Positions 8,972 through 18,760 are shown, numbered from the stretch's first letter. The stretch: DNA of 64,000 nt from an uncultured candidate division Zixibacteria bacterium (GCA_937925655.1 CALAMC010000101.1:8155-72154), one strand, 5' to 3'. Translations and numbers: made by a program. Notes: generated by a model from the letters alone, not told the origin.

Positions 8972-10849
8972 ATGATAATTCGCTTCACCCCCTCGAAGCG
9001 TCATATCAGGGTTATCTCCCTATTCTTTATAGGACCGATAATTCCATGGCTTATACTTTTGTGCCCGGTATATGCCGAACAGGCTCCCTTTAAATTTGAA
9101 ATCGGGCAACATTATGAAGCCGCGCCCGGCCAGATTATCTCGGTGCCCATTACCAAAACAGCCGGAACCGATATAATGCACGGATGGGATTGGCTGTTCG
9201 CTTATGACACCACCGGGTTGACTTTTGTCGGCGCCACCAAAGGTATTCTTTTTAACATACCGGGAACCTTTGAATGGGAATATTTCACTTTCCGCGCCGG
9301 CCGGCCGGAAAGCTGCGATGACCATTGCCCGCCGGGCATGGTTCAGGTGATTTCATTGGCCGAAATCCAGAACGGGCCGCATCACCCCTTGAGCCGCACT
9401 ATCCCCGACGGAACCGTCCTGTTTACCCTCAACTTCCAGGTGAAAAACAAAAGCGAACTCGATTGCGGCTTTTATGGCGTAAGGTTTTACTGGACCGACT
9501 GCGGCGATAACGGCACTGCCGCCGGACCGCTCGAAATCGTTTATCTGGCCGTGGCCGATTCCGTCTATGATTTCAACGGCTACAACATCACCGACCAGGC
9601 GGCGCATTTTTCATCATATTATGGTTATCCCGATGTTTGCTTTAATCCGGGCGCACCCAACCCGCCCCAACGAACGGTCAACTTCGTCAACGGCGGCATT
9701 CATATTCAATGTCAAAATCCCTTCACGGGACGCGGCGATCTGGATCTCGACGGCCAGCCATATAGGCTGCCCGACCGGGATCTGTTTCGCGACTTCCTGC
9801 TTTATGGCCCCTTCGTTTTCACCATCGATCCGGCCGCGCAAACGGCGGCCTCGGACATAAAAGGCGACAACCGGCCGTTAACCGTCGAAGATTTCGTCTA
9901 TCTCGACCGAATCATCGACACGGCCCTTGCCCCCTGGCCTCATCCGCCGGTGATGACCATCGACAGCGCGGTCGGCCTGATCGCCCCGGTCGAAACCGAT
10001 TCCTCATATATCGTTCGAACCCAGTTTAAGAAACCGGGTGGGGCCCTGATTATAATTTTCGACACTCCCGGTTGGCAAACGGAAGATTACCATATCAACC
10101 TCATGCCCGAAACCGGCCATCTGGAACTTCATCAAAATCTTGAGAATGATAAGTTAAAAATTCTTATATGCGGCCGGCGGGACTTGTTGGGTGATCAAGC
10201 GGAGATAGATTCGGTCACCCTGCCCGCCGGACCGATTGATTTGTTCGAAATAGTCTTCAGCTCAACGGCGCCGGATATTGAAAGTGCCGCGGCGGCCGAT
10301 TATTTCGGCGGCAAAGTCAATTTATATATAGCCGAAATTCCCAACTTCCCGCCCGGTTTTAACCAGTATCCGGCTCAACTTGTCAATGATCCGTACAAAC
10401 CATTCCAATACAACTTTCTCGCCTATGACCCCAATATACCGCCCGACCCGGTGGAATACCACCTCGTTTCCGGCCCGGGCCAAATCGACCGGGAAACCGG
10501 TTTCTGGCAGTACGCGCCGATATGCCGTGATTCCGGGACAATCTGGTATCTCGAAGTTTGCGCTTCGGATTTGTCACACCCCTGTCCGCAGACGGAACCG
10601 CTCCAGCATGCGGTAATAATATTACGGCTCGATAATCCTCCCATTCATCTGGGCGACGCCGATTTCAGCGGTGGGGTCAATCTGACCGATATACTGCTCT
10701 TAATCAATCATGTTTACAACTCCGGCCCGGCTCCGTATCCCAACCCGGCGGTCGGCGATATCAACTTCGATGAAGCTATCAACCTCCTTGACATTCTGTT
10801 CATTATCGAAATGATTTATTTCGACGGACCCACGCCACAATGCCCTTAA
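8972..10849 (+). CDS. Secreted protein with cohesin-like N-terminal domain and C-terminal dockerin-type repeats
   Basis: 625 residues, start supported by AAGGAG 10 nt upstream of the ATG. Signal peptide about 1-35. Residues about 45-190 look like a cohesin/carbohydrate-binding-like beta domain (AAPGQIISVPITKT ... FAYDTTGLTFVGA), and a second similar module may lie around 320-430. Residues about 440-540 resemble a cadherin/Ig-like domain. The C-terminus carries two dockerin repeats (GDADFSGGVNLTDILLLI and GDINFDEAINLLDILFII). Such proteins are usually secreted structural or scaffolding proteins; no enzyme motif is seen. A terminator follows, so it is probably monocistronic. Confidence 0.85.
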   Translation: MIIRFTPSKRHIRVISLFFIGPIIPWLILLCPVYAEQAPFKFEIGQHYEAAPGQIISVPITKTAGTDIMHGWDWLFAYDTTGLTFVGATKGILFNIPGTFEWEYFTFRAGRPESCDDHCPPGMVQVISLAEIQNGPHHPLSRTIPDGTVLFTLNFQVKNKSELDCGFYGVRFYWTDCGDNGTAAGPLEIVYLAVADSVYDFNGYNITDQAAHFSSYYGYPDVCFNPGAPNPPQRTVNFVNGGIHIQCQNPFTGRGDLDLDGQPYRLPDRDLFRDFLLYGPFVFTIDPAAQTAASDIKGDNRPLTVEDFVYLDRIIDTALAPWPHPPVMTIDSAVGLIAPVETDSSYIVRTQFKKPGGALIIIFDTPGWQTEDYHINLMPETGHLELHQNLENDKLKILICGRRDLLGDQAEIDSVTLPAGPIDLFEIVFSSTAPDIESAAAADYFGGKVNLYIAEIPNFPPGFNQYPAQLVNDPYKPFQYNFLAYDPNIPPDPVEYHLVSGPGQIDRETGFWQYAPICRDSGTIWYLEVCASDLSHPCPQTEPLQHAVIILRLDNPPIHLGDADFSGGVNLTDILLLINHVYNSGPAPYPNPAVGDINFDEAINLLDILFIIEMIYFDGPTPQCP

Positions 10850-10875
10850 TCTCTCCTTTTATTGATCCGTCTGTG

Positions 10876-10912
10876 GGGGCGCCCGAACCGGCGCCCCTTC
10901 TTATTTTGTTGT
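10876..10912 (+). terminator. Rho-independent terminator of the 8972 gene
   Basis: Perfect 8-bp stem GGGGCGCC/GGCGCCCC with a 6-nt loop (10876-10897), followed by a T-rich tail (TTCTTATTTTGTT), 26 nt after the stop codon. Confidence 0.85.
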
Positions 10913-11098
10913 AATACAATATATTGGTGTCCATAAAAAGACCCAAGCATTTTTTGCCGCCGGCTTTCCCTAATCATTCTCCCCTTGCCTTGTAAGCCGT
11001 TTATAACTATATCCAATAATAAGAAAAATGAATTGCCCCCATGCATCAATAGTATAATCTTAAACACTATGACTGCAGATTCGTAAAGAAATACTATT

Positions 11099-11863
11099 AT
11101 GAAATATCTGGCCATTACCATAACTTTGTTTTTCTCCGGCTTGGCCTCTGGCCTGCCGGCCGCCGAGAAAATCAGCCAGGAAGATATTAACAATATCATT
11201 CAGGATGTCGACCGCCTCTATCGCTCCAATTCCAGCTATAGCGAACTGGAAATGGAAATCATCACGCCCAACTGGCAGAGGACGCTGTCCATGTATGGTT
11301 GGTCGGAGGGCATGGATAAAACCTTTATCCGCATTACCGCCCCCAAAAAAGACGAGGGCGTCGCAACCTTGCGCATCGATAACGAAATGTGGAATTATCT
11401 GCCCAAAACCGACAAGGTCATTAAAGTCCCGCCGTCGATGATGATGAGTTCCTGGATGGGATCGGATTTCACCAACGACGATCTGGTCAAAGAATTTTCG
11501 CTTTTCGAGGATTATACCTATGAAGCCATCGACGTCGAAGACGGCACCGAGGACAACTATTACATCAACTGCATCCCCAACGAGAATATCCCGGTCGTCT
11601 GGAAAAATATAATATTTTGTATTCGTAAAGCCGATAAAATCCCGCGGTGGGCTCGCTACTATGACGAAAAAGACCGGCTTATGCGGGTCCTGGTATATTC
11701 CGACGTGAAAAGATTCGGCGACCGAACCATTCCGGCTACGCTGGAGATGATCCCGCAGAACAAAGAGGGACACAAAACCATCGTGCGCTATATCGAAATC
11801 GAATTCGACGCCAAACTGGAACGCGAAACCTTTACCTTGAGAAATCTTCAATCGCGCAAATAG
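11099..11863 (+). CDS. LolA-like outer-membrane lipoprotein-sorting family protein
   Basis: 254 residues with a signal peptide (about 1-21, ending SGLPAAE). The mature part matches the LolA-like 'outer membrane lipoprotein-sorting protein' family: an N-terminal helix, then strands with ELEMEIITPNWQRTLSMYGWSEG, RITAPKKDEGVATLRID and WNYLPKTDKVIKVPP, and a C-terminal part with ATLEMIPQNKEGHKT. Such periplasmic half-barrel proteins bind lipid or lipoprotein. It is the first gene of a five-gene run with two FtsX-type permeases, an ATPase and a beta-barrel protein, which supports a role in carrying a lipidic cargo between the membranes. A TATAAT lies at about 11053, without a good -35. Confidence 0.85.
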   Translation: MKYLAITITLFFSGLASGLPAAEKISQEDINNIIQDVDRLYRSNSSYSELEMEIITPNWQRTLSMYGWSEGMDKTFIRITAPKKDEGVATLRIDNEMWNYLPKTDKVIKVPPSMMMSSWMGSDFTNDDLVKEFSLFEDYTYEAIDVEDGTEDNYYINCIPNENIPVVWKNIIFCIRKADKIPRWARYYDEKDRLMRVLVYSDVKRFGDRTIPATLEMIPQNKEGHKTIVRYIEIEFDAKLERETFTLRNLQSRK

Positions 11864-11874
11864 GCCGATATATT

Positions 11875-13092
11875 ATGCTGACACTTAAGATCGCCTTTCG
11901 CAATATCTTCCGTCAGCGGCGGCGGACCTTTCTGACCATCCTGACCATGTTCGGCGGCTTTGTCCTCGCGGCCTTTTCCATCGGCTGGGCCGACGGGACC
12001 TATAATCATATCATCGACATGTTCACCCGCAACCGCCTCGGACATATCCAGATTCATAAAGACGACTACCTCGACCGCCCCACTTTATATAAGACCATCG
12101 ACAATTATGACCATATCCGCTCTGAAATTACGGGTGTGGAGCACGTTATCGCCTGCACCGCCCGGCTGTACGCCATGGGTCTGGGATCGGTCAGCGATAA
12201 ATCAGCCGGAATCCGCGTCATCGGCATCGACCCCGCCCTTGAAAACGAAGCCACGTTTTTTGACAGAAAAATAACGAACGGCCGAACTCTCTCGAATAAT
12301 CCGAACAACGAAGCCGTCCTGGGGCGCGGATTGGCCAAAATTCTGGCGGCCGTACCCGGAGATGAACTCGTCATTGTGTCGCAGGGCGCCGATGGTTCTA
12401 TCGCCAACGATTTATACATTATCGTCGGCATCATGGAAGGCGGCGACTTCATGCATGACCAGACCGCCTGCTATCTTCACTTGAGCGACGCCCAAAATCT
12501 CTTGGTCCTCGACGGCCGCGTCCATGAACTGGCCATTGTCGTCGATAATCTAAACAGCGTCGAAGACGCCACCGCCCGCATTGCCGCCGTCCTGACCGAC
12601 AATACACTGAACGTCGCTCCCTGGCAACAGTTCGCGAAATCCTTTTATCACGCCATGCAGGCCGATAAAAAAGGCAACTGGGTCTCCCTGGGCGTAATAA
12701 TCCTTATCGTTGCCGTCGGCGTCCTTAACACCGTCTTGATGACCGTCCTCGAACGCACCCGTGAGTACGGTGTCCTGCGGGCAATCGGCACCGGGCCGGG
12801 ACAGATATTCCGACTGGTGATTCTGGAAGTGTTTATCATGGCCGTCATCAGTCTTCTTGTCGGGTCCGTGTTGGCGCTGGGGGTGAATTATTATTTCTCC
12901 CTTCACGGCATCCCTCTTCCCGAAAGTATCGATTATGGCGGCGTGAAATTCTCCGAGGGCTTGACCGAAATCAACGCCCAGAGTTTCTATTTGCCCGGTC
13001 TGGCCGTGCTTCTGTCGTCGTTTCTGGTGTCATTGTTTCCGGCGCTCAAAGCGGCGCATATCGCCCCGGCGAAGGCCATGAGGGCGCATTGA
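11875..13092 (+). CDS. ABC transporter permease, FtsX/MacB-LolCE type (first of two)
   Basis: 405 residues. The pattern is that of MacB/LolC/E permeases: one transmembrane helix near the N-terminus (about 20-40, FLTILTMFGGFVLAAFS), a large periplasmic domain (about 45-265), then three helices in the C-terminal FtsX domain (about 275-400; RTREYGVLRAIGTGPGQIFRL is the conserved cytoplasmic loop). It sits 11 nt after the LolA-like gene and is followed by a similar permease, as expected for a heterodimer. Function inferred: mechanotransmission of ATP hydrolysis to periplasmic cargo release rather than classical import. Confidence 0.9.
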   Translation: MLTLKIAFRNIFRQRRRTFLTILTMFGGFVLAAFSIGWADGTYNHIIDMFTRNRLGHIQIHKDDYLDRPTLYKTIDNYDHIRSEITGVEHVIACTARLYAMGLGSVSDKSAGIRVIGIDPALENEATFFDRKITNGRTLSNNPNNEAVLGRGLAKILAAVPGDELVIVSQGADGSIANDLYIIVGIMEGGDFMHDQTACYLHLSDAQNLLVLDGRVHELAIVVDNLNSVEDATARIAAVLTDNTLNVAPWQQFAKSFYHAMQADKKGNWVSLGVIILIVAVGVLNTVLMTVLERTREYGVLRAIGTGPGQIFRLVILEVFIMAVISLLVGSVLALGVNYYFSLHGIPLPESIDYGGVKFSEGLTEINAQSFYLPGLAVLLSSFLVSLFPALKAAHIAPAKAMRAH

Positions 13093-13104
13093 GGACCAAA
13101 CGCC

Positions 13105-14331
13105 ATGAATAAATTCATCAAGCTGGCCTGGCGTAATATCCTGCGTAACAAACGCCGAACCTTCATCGCCGGAACCGCCATCGGTATCGGCCTGGCCGCC
13201 ATGATATTCACCGACGCCATCATGATCGGCATGGAACAGTACATGGTTAACTCGGCCACCCGCTCGTTTTTGGGCGAAGGCCAGATTCACCACGCCGATT
13301 TCCGACTCACCAATGACGTCGCGTTAACCATCGCCAATCTCGACACGCTCGTGACCCGGCTCGAAAATGACACGCTCGTCGATAAATTCACCTGCCGAAC
13401 CATTACCTTCGGCATGATTACTTCTCCGGCCAATGTCAGCGCCGTCTCATTGGTCGGCGTAAATCCAAATACGGAACAGCACCTGTCGCTGATCGATGAC
13501 GCCGTCAAACAGGGAACATATTTCGACGGCGATAACGCCCAGGACCTGGTCATCGGCTGTCGACTGGCCGAACTGCTCGAAGTGGAACTGGGCGATCGCG
13601 TGGTCATCACCTCGGCCCAGGCCCATACCGGCGACCTGGCGCAGGAGCTGTTTCGCATATCGGGCATATATGATTTCGGCGATAAATCCATCGACCTCGG
13701 CATGGCCTTCATTCGCCTCGAAAAAAGCCAGGACATGCTCAACCTCGGAGGCGACATCCACGAAATCGCCATGAAACTGACCAATAAACAAATCGCCCAC
13801 GATAAAACCGCACCCTTCTGGAACCGGTACTCGACCGATGGCAACGAGGCCGTCAGCTGGGTGGTCATCATGCCCGAAATCAAAGCCGTCTTCGAAATGG
13901 CCGATTTTTTGATGGTCATTCTCGGCCTGATTCTGTTCGGCGTGGTTTCCCTTGGCATCATCAATACCCTGTTTATGTCACTGCATGAACGGATGTTCGA
14001 ATTCGGCGTCATGCGCGCCGTGGGCACCACCCCGTTTGCTATGGGCCGCCTGATCGTCTTCGAGGCCGCCGCTCTGGCCGTCATCAGTATCATTATCGGG
14101 ACTATAATCGGATACGTCGTGACCGCCATTGTCGGCCATACCGGCATCGACTACTCCGGCATTGAATCGGTCGGCATCACCTACCGCGACCCGATGTATC
14201 CCATTATGGAATTGAAGCAGTTTATCATATATCCCATTGCGGTCTTTATATTCACGGCCCTTATCGGCCTGTATCCCGCCCGGCACGCCGCCCGAATTCT
14301 GCCGGCCGAAGCCATGCGCAAAGGTCATTGA
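13105..14331 (+). CDS. ABC transporter permease, FtsX/MacB-LolCE type (second of two)
   Basis: 408 residues with the same four-helix, large-periplasmic-domain layout as the preceding permease. The N-terminal helix follows KLAWRNILRNKRRTFIAGTA and the conserved FtsX loop reads RMFEFGVMRAVGTTPFAMGRL. It lies 12 nt after the first permease and 9 nt before the ATPase gene. The two permeases are clearly paralogous and probably form a heterodimer with the ATPase encoded next. Confidence 0.9.
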   Translation: MNKFIKLAWRNILRNKRRTFIAGTAIGIGLAAMIFTDAIMIGMEQYMVNSATRSFLGEGQIHHADFRLTNDVALTIANLDTLVTRLENDTLVDKFTCRTITFGMITSPANVSAVSLVGVNPNTEQHLSLIDDAVKQGTYFDGDNAQDLVIGCRLAELLEVELGDRVVITSAQAHTGDLAQELFRISGIYDFGDKSIDLGMAFIRLEKSQDMLNLGGDIHEIAMKLTNKQIAHDKTAPFWNRYSTDGNEAVSWVVIMPEIKAVFEMADFLMVILGLILFGVVSLGIINTLFMSLHERMFEFGVMRAVGTTPFAMGRLIVFEAAALAVISIIIGTIIGYVVTAIVGHTGIDYSGIESVGITYRDPMYPIMELKQFIIYPIAVFIFTALIGLYPARHAARILPAEAMRKGH

Positions 14332-14340
14332 GGATGTACT

Positions 14341-15036
14341 ATGGACGCAAATAATATCATTAAAACCAGAGGCTTGAAAAAAGTCTATCACGACAACGGC
14401 ATCCCGGTCGAGGCCATTCGCGGCATCGATCTGGCCATTAAAACCGGAGAATTCACCGCTATTGTCGGACCATCCGGATCCGGAAAAACCACTCTTTTGA
14501 ATCTTATATCCGGGCTGGATACCGTCACCGAGGGCGACGTCTATCTCAACGGCAAACTGATTTCCACCATGACCGGCAAGGAACTTTCCAATTTCCGGCG
14601 CGACAACATCGGCTTCATCTTCCAGGCCTTCAATTTGATTCCCGTCCTGACGGTCGAAGAAAACATCGAATACATCATGCTCCTGCAAAACGTGCCCAAA
14701 GCCGAACGCCATAACCGCGTTATGGAAATTCTCGAACGCGTCGGCCTGGCCGGCATGGCCGACCGTCTGCCCAACAAACTCTCCGGCGGACAACGCCAGC
14801 GCGTCGCCGTCGCCCGCGCCATGGTTTCCCGCCCGGCCTTAATTCTGGCCGATGAACCGACCGCTAACCTCGACAGCAAAACCGGCGGCGACCTCTTGGA
14901 CATGATGCGCCAGCTGAACCTCGCCAGCGGCATTACTTTTATTTTTTCCACCCACGATGAAAAAATCATGCAACGGGCGCAACGGCTGATCATTCTCAAA
15001 GACGGCCTTATCGATAGCGATGAAACACGAAGGTAA
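14341..15036 (+). CDS. ABC transporter ATP-binding protein, LolD/MacB type
   Basis: 231 residues, full length for the family. Walker A GPSGSGKTTLLN (about residues 42-53), Q-loop region FIFQAFNLIPVLTV, signature LSGGQRQRVAVARAM, Walker B LILADEPTANLD and switch histidine FSTHDEKI are all present. It follows two FtsX-type permeases directly and is the ATPase of that complex. LolD-like by pattern; a MacB-type efflux role cannot be excluded. Confidence 0.95.
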   Translation: MDANNIIKTRGLKKVYHDNGIPVEAIRGIDLAIKTGEFTAIVGPSGSGKTTLLNLISGLDTVTEGDVYLNGKLISTMTGKELSNFRRDNIGFIFQAFNLIPVLTVEENIEYIMLLQNVPKAERHNRVMEILERVGLAGMADRLPNKLSGGQRQRVAVARAMVSRPALILADEPTANLDSKTGGDLLDMMRQLNLASGITFIFSTHDEKIMQRAQRLIILKDGLIDSDETRR

Positions 15037-15038
15037 CT

Positions 15039-16316
15039 ATGTTTTCATTCAATAAAACATGCGCCATTGCACTATGGTCATTTCTGCCTTTGTTAAGCAT
15101 CGCCGGGGATTTATCGGTCGGCGGTTATTGCAAAAGTTTTTTCTCGGCCCACAATATTCCTCGCGTTGAAACTCCTTACGACGATCCAATTGACTTCAGT
15201 AGTTATGGCATTGCCCTCAACCGCGTGCGTGTAAATATCGATTATAAATTATCCGACCGCGTCCTTTTCAGTACTTCCTACGATTTTATCACGAGAATCC
15301 ATGACGACAATCAATTTCCCGGCTACTTCATGACTTCACCTTTGGAATACAACTCGCAGTCTTATCGTCTTGATGATATCGATCAGCTATTGTACCCGTC
15401 CTCGCCTGACGACCCCGGCAATTTTAAAATATATCAGAACCTGGATCGTTTGAATCTGTCCGTCTCTTTACCCTTGGCCGATATTATCCTCGGCCGCCAG
15501 GCCGTCGCCTGGGGGGCCGCGCGGGTTGTTAATCCCACCGATGTCATCGCCCCCTACGCCTATCAGGAACTCGACACCGAAGATCGTATCGGCGTCGATG
15601 CCGCGCGTCTGCGTATCCCCCTCGGCTTCATGAGTGAAATCGATGCCGGCTACATTTTCGGCGACAAAGCCCGATTCGAAAACAGCGCCGTCTTTTTACG
15701 AAGCAAATTCTATTTGGCCAAAACCGACATATCGGCCTCCCTTGTCGGTTTTCGGGAACACCTCCTGCTCGGCCTTGACCTCGCCCGCTCGGTCGGCGGC
15801 GCCGGAGTCTGGGCCGAGGGCGCCTATGTCTTTAATAAAGCTTTATCCGAACATCAGCGTAATAATGCTTATGATTATTTCCGGCTTTCGGTAGGAGGTG
15901 ATTACAGCCTGACCGGGCGCCTCTATGGCTTTATCGAGTATCATTTTAACGGAGCCGGAAAGTCAGACGCCGATGAATATTCTACTTTGAATACTCACCC
16001 GGCCTATACCGACGGCGCCACATACCTGTTTGGACGTCACTACTTAACACCCGGCGCCAGCTATCAGTTGACGCCGCTTATCACGGTCGGCGGCGAAGCG
16101 TTGTGTAATCTCAACGACCCGTCGGTTTTGCTGTCGCTTCGGGGCGAGTACAACATCGCCCAGAACGTGTACTTATCGGTGGGAGCCTTTATCGGCCTCG
16201 GCGATAATCCGTACCTCCGGTTTTCGGATGAATCGCTGTTGTTTGCCGGATATGTCCGCAGCGAATTCGGAGCATATACCGACATCATGTTCTCTTCGTT
16301 CCGGTTTTATTTTTAG
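15039..16316 (+). CDS. Predicted outer-membrane beta-barrel protein of the ABC/LolA-like operon
   Basis: 425 residues with a signal peptide (about 1-23). Alternating polar/hydrophobic strands run throughout (LSVGGYCKSFFSAH, VNIDYKLSDRVLFSTSYDF, IILGRQAVAWGAARVVNPTDV), and the chain ends in phenylalanine (FRFYF), both typical of outer-membrane barrels. The GRQAVAWG...NPTDV stretch recalls DUF1302-type porin-like proteins. It starts 2 nt after the ATPase stop, so it belongs to the operon and may be the outer-membrane partner of the LolA-like/ABC set. Exact family uncertain. Confidence 0.75.
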   Translation: MFSFNKTCAIALWSFLPLLSIAGDLSVGGYCKSFFSAHNIPRVETPYDDPIDFSSYGIALNRVRVNIDYKLSDRVLFSTSYDFITRIHDDNQFPGYFMTSPLEYNSQSYRLDDIDQLLYPSSPDDPGNFKIYQNLDRLNLSVSLPLADIILGRQAVAWGAARVVNPTDVIAPYAYQELDTEDRIGVDAARLRIPLGFMSEIDAGYIFGDKARFENSAVFLRSKFYLAKTDISASLVGFREHLLLGLDLARSVGGAGVWAEGAYVFNKALSEHQRNNAYDYFRLSVGGDYSLTGRLYGFIEYHFNGAGKSDADEYSTLNTHPAYTDGATYLFGRHYLTPGASYQLTPLITVGGEALCNLNDPSVLLSLRGEYNIAQNVYLSVGAFIGLGDNPYLRFSDESLLFAGYVRSEFGAYTDIMFSSFRFYF

Positions 16317-16319
16317 AAA

Positions 16320-16347
16320 ATAAAAAAGGGGACGAATCCGTCCCCTT
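16320..16347. terminator. Bidirectional terminator between convergent operons
   Basis: Stem AAGGGGACG/CGTCCCCTT (16326-16347) with a 4-nt loop. On the minus strand it is followed by a T-run, ending the peptidase transcript 24 nt after its stop; on the plus strand it follows the barrel gene directly. Confidence 0.8.
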
Positions 16348-16370
16348 GAAAAATCATATTTCAAACCCGC

Positions 16371-18488
16371 CTAATTGCAGATCAGTGCCCCGCCGCCGAA
16401 ATACACCGAATTAACGACGGCCAGTATATCCAGCAGATTTATCACTCCGTCCGAAACCACGTCACCGGCGGAAAACGGCACCGGGGCCGGACCGCCCGAG
16501 TACACATTATCGACAAGATACAAAATATCTATCAGATTGACATTCCCGTCACCCGAGGCGTCGCCGCACACGAAATTAAGCGTGACCATCCCCGATGACA
16601 ACACCGGCGCATAATCCACAAGCGACGTGTAAAACGTCGGAAAATGCGACATATACCCGTCGAGCCCGATATTCACCGTCTGACTCAACGTGGCCGATGA
16701 GGCAATCGAGAAAAAGAGCGACAAAACTTTCCCGTCGCCCGGCGGGAGATTATAGTACGTCCCCGAAAAGTTTTCGATGGTTATCGTCGTCCGCCGCCCC
16801 CATGCATCGGCGTGAACCTGCCGGACGCTGTCCATCGCCGCCGTCCGGCACCCCGCGGTCGTGAATGAATCCAGCGTAAGAAACAGCGAGCCGGAATATT
16901 CGACCGGGATCTTGAGCTTGCGCACCGGTACCGTGTTGCAGGCGTAAATATCGAGACGGACATCGTCGCCCGGATTGCCCATGACATTCGGACATTTTAT
17001 CGTATCGGCGAAGGCCACAATCAGGTTGACCGCGGTGTACGTCCTCTGCGCAGATCCGGCAATCACTTTCAAAGACACGTCATACATCCCCGACTGTTCG
17101 TACACATGAACCGGATTCTGCACGAAGGCCGAATCGCCGTCGCCGAACGACCAGACCCAGTTGTCCACTTCCAGCGTGCTCGACCCGGTGAAAACCACTT
17201 CGAACGGCACGTCGCCGTACGTCGTATCCGCTTCCAGCACTACCCCCTGATCGGGAATGATTTTGGTCATGACGTATTCCACCATCGGGGAACAACCGTC
17301 CCAGTCACAGTGCAGATTGTCCATGACATACCAGGAATTGTTCCCTCCGCCCCAGCCGTAATTCATGTGCACGTGGAATTCCGTGCCGACTTCCCGCCAG
17401 CCGTCACAGACGATGGAGTGCGCGCTGATACGGTACTGTGCCGGACGAGCCGCCATCATCTCGTTCTTGATTATATTGGAATAGGCCATCAGGTTATAAC
17501 TTATCCGGTCGTGCCTCTCGATTGTATTCAGATAACGAAAATAATTGGGCAGGACATTTTGCACGTCGGCCGTGTACGCCCCCGACCCGCACCGCCCGTA
17601 GTCCATATTGAACGCCACCCCGACCTCGTAACACAACTCCGCCAGGGCCGCCTGCTGTTCGGGAGTACAACTGCCGCAGGAATTGACGATATTATCCCAG
17701 TCATAGGGGTCGGTGTAATCGGCCTCGAGAAGTTGCGCCGCCGTACTGCCCCCGCAGGAATTGTCCCCGCTCCACATGAAAGCGTGCGACCCCGTCCCCT
17801 GCGGCGGCCACTTGTAATATGCCATTATCTGCGACGTCGCCGTCGCCACGCACCCCACCACCGTCCGGCCGCCGTCGCCCCACGGACAGAGATTATTGTA
17901 CGGTGAATTCTGATGCCAGACCGTCGTCAACAACGGGCCATAATCGGTGACATCGAGAAAGTCTTTTTGTGCCAATGTCTGTCCGAATTGCTCTTCATCC
18001 TGAAGATAGTACGCCCACATGGCTAACTGCTCTTCGCCTTTGCGCGGCTGGCCGCTTTTGTCGGCCTGCACATAATCCATGGAACCGAACAGGTTGATAT
18101 AATTCTGCGTCCGGTTATCGAGCACTTCGCGCATCATGGCCGCGAACCCGTCGCTTTCTTCGAGATCGAGCCGATAAATATCCGAATAAGCCTTCACCGG
18201 TGGCAATTCTTTTAAAACGGGAATTATAACATATCCCGCCGGGTCGATTTCATAGTAGCGCGCTACCAGCAGGCCGTTTTCGATAATGTCCTGCGCGGCG
18301 GCGATTGTCGGATTATCCGACCCGCCCCAGTCGCCGTTACGGGCGACCATATAGGTCAAAAAATTCTTGCAGGCCAACTGCATTTGGTCTTTGCTGGCGG
18401 TTTCGGCCGATACGACCGAAAAGGCGCCGACCATAATGCAGGCGATTAACATAAAGGGGAGTATCGAGTTAACGAGGAATCTGGGCAT
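16371..18488 (-). CDS. Secreted C10-family (streptopain-like) cysteine peptidase with PKD and dockerin domains
   Basis: 705 residues from ATG 18488, chosen over an in-frame ATG at 18521 because GAGAGG lies 5 nt before it and a good signal peptide (about 1-30) begins there. The propeptide (about 35-170) is followed by the papain-fold domain with the catalytic cysteine in VVGCVATATSQIMAYY and histidine in SAHSIVCDGWREVG, then MNYGWGGGNNSWYVMD. A PKD domain follows (WVWSFGDGDSAFVQNPVHVY), then a cohesin-like beta module and two dockerin repeats (GDASGDGNVNLIDILYL, GDVVSDGVINLLDILAV). Likely an exported protease; dockerin partner unknown. It is paralogous to the gene at 19716. Confidence 0.92.
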   Translation of the reverse strand: MPRFLVNSILPFMLIACIMVGAFSVVSAETASKDQMQLACKNFLTYMVARNGDWGGSDNPTIAAAQDIIENGLLVARYYEIDPAGYVIIPVLKELPPVKAYSDIYRLDLEESDGFAAMMREVLDNRTQNYINLFGSMDYVQADKSGQPRKGEEQLAMWAYYLQDEEQFGQTLAQKDFLDVTDYGPLLTTVWHQNSPYNNLCPWGDGGRTVVGCVATATSQIMAYYKWPPQGTGSHAFMWSGDNSCGGSTAAQLLEADYTDPYDWDNIVNSCGSCTPEQQAALAELCYEVGVAFNMDYGRCGSGAYTADVQNVLPNYFRYLNTIERHDRISYNLMAYSNIIKNEMMAARPAQYRISAHSIVCDGWREVGTEFHVHMNYGWGGGNNSWYVMDNLHCDWDGCSPMVEYVMTKIIPDQGVVLEADTTYGDVPFEVVFTGSSTLEVDNWVWSFGDGDSAFVQNPVHVYEQSGMYDVSLKVIAGSAQRTYTAVNLIVAFADTIKCPNVMGNPGDDVRLDIYACNTVPVRKLKIPVEYSGSLFLTLDSFTTAGCRTAAMDSVRQVHADAWGRRTTITIENFSGTYYNLPPGDGKVLSLFFSIASSATLSQTVNIGLDGYMSHFPTFYTSLVDYAPVLSSGMVTLNFVCGDASGDGNVNLIDILYLVDNVYSGGPAPVPFSAGDVVSDGVINLLDILAVVNSVYFGGGALICN

Positions 18489-18545
18489 GCGGACCTCTCT
18501 CTTGCCGAGGGTTCTTGTCAAATGCGGTAAATGGTTGCCGTTTCC

Positions 18546-18573
18546 AATATAACTACGATTAAATTCCTGTCAA
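18546..18573 (-). promoter_or_regulatory. Strong candidate housekeeping promoter of the first C10 peptidase
   Basis: On the minus strand TTGACA (18573-18568), a 16-nt spacer and TATATT (18551-18546) form a near-consensus promoter 57 nt upstream of the chosen start codon. Confidence 0.7.
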
Positions 18574-18716
18574 GACTGGATTTATAAGCCTGCCTATTAA
18601 GCCCGCCCTGCCCTGAACTTTAAAAGGTGGGTTCACCGTAGTGCGTCGTGCCCGGTCGTAGCCCCTGAAGTTTGAAGAGTGGATCCTCAGACCCGCCGCC
18701 ATAGACTTTTCCTGTC

Positions 18717-18738
18717 ATCCCGGGCTTTGACCCGGGAT
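18717..18738. repeat. Palindromic hairpin, ATCCCGGG/CCCGGGAT
   Basis: Perfect 8-bp stem with a 6-nt loop inside GTCATCCCGGGCTTTGACCC, a motif that resembles widely dispersed bacterial palindromic elements (REP-like). Confidence 0.6.
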
Positions 18739-18760
18739 CCAGTTCCGGACTTCTGCCGCG

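Noticed and set aside
8972..10849. Cellulosome component
   Set aside because: Dockerin repeats alone are not evidence; no cohesin scaffold or glycoside hydrolase is present.
13287..14147. 286-codon minus-strand frame
   Set aside because: Lies fully inside the second permease gene, Met/Ser/Arg-biased shadow.
17106..17906. 266-codon plus-strand frame
   Set aside because: Antisense to the C10 peptidase domain; composition typical of a shadow frame.
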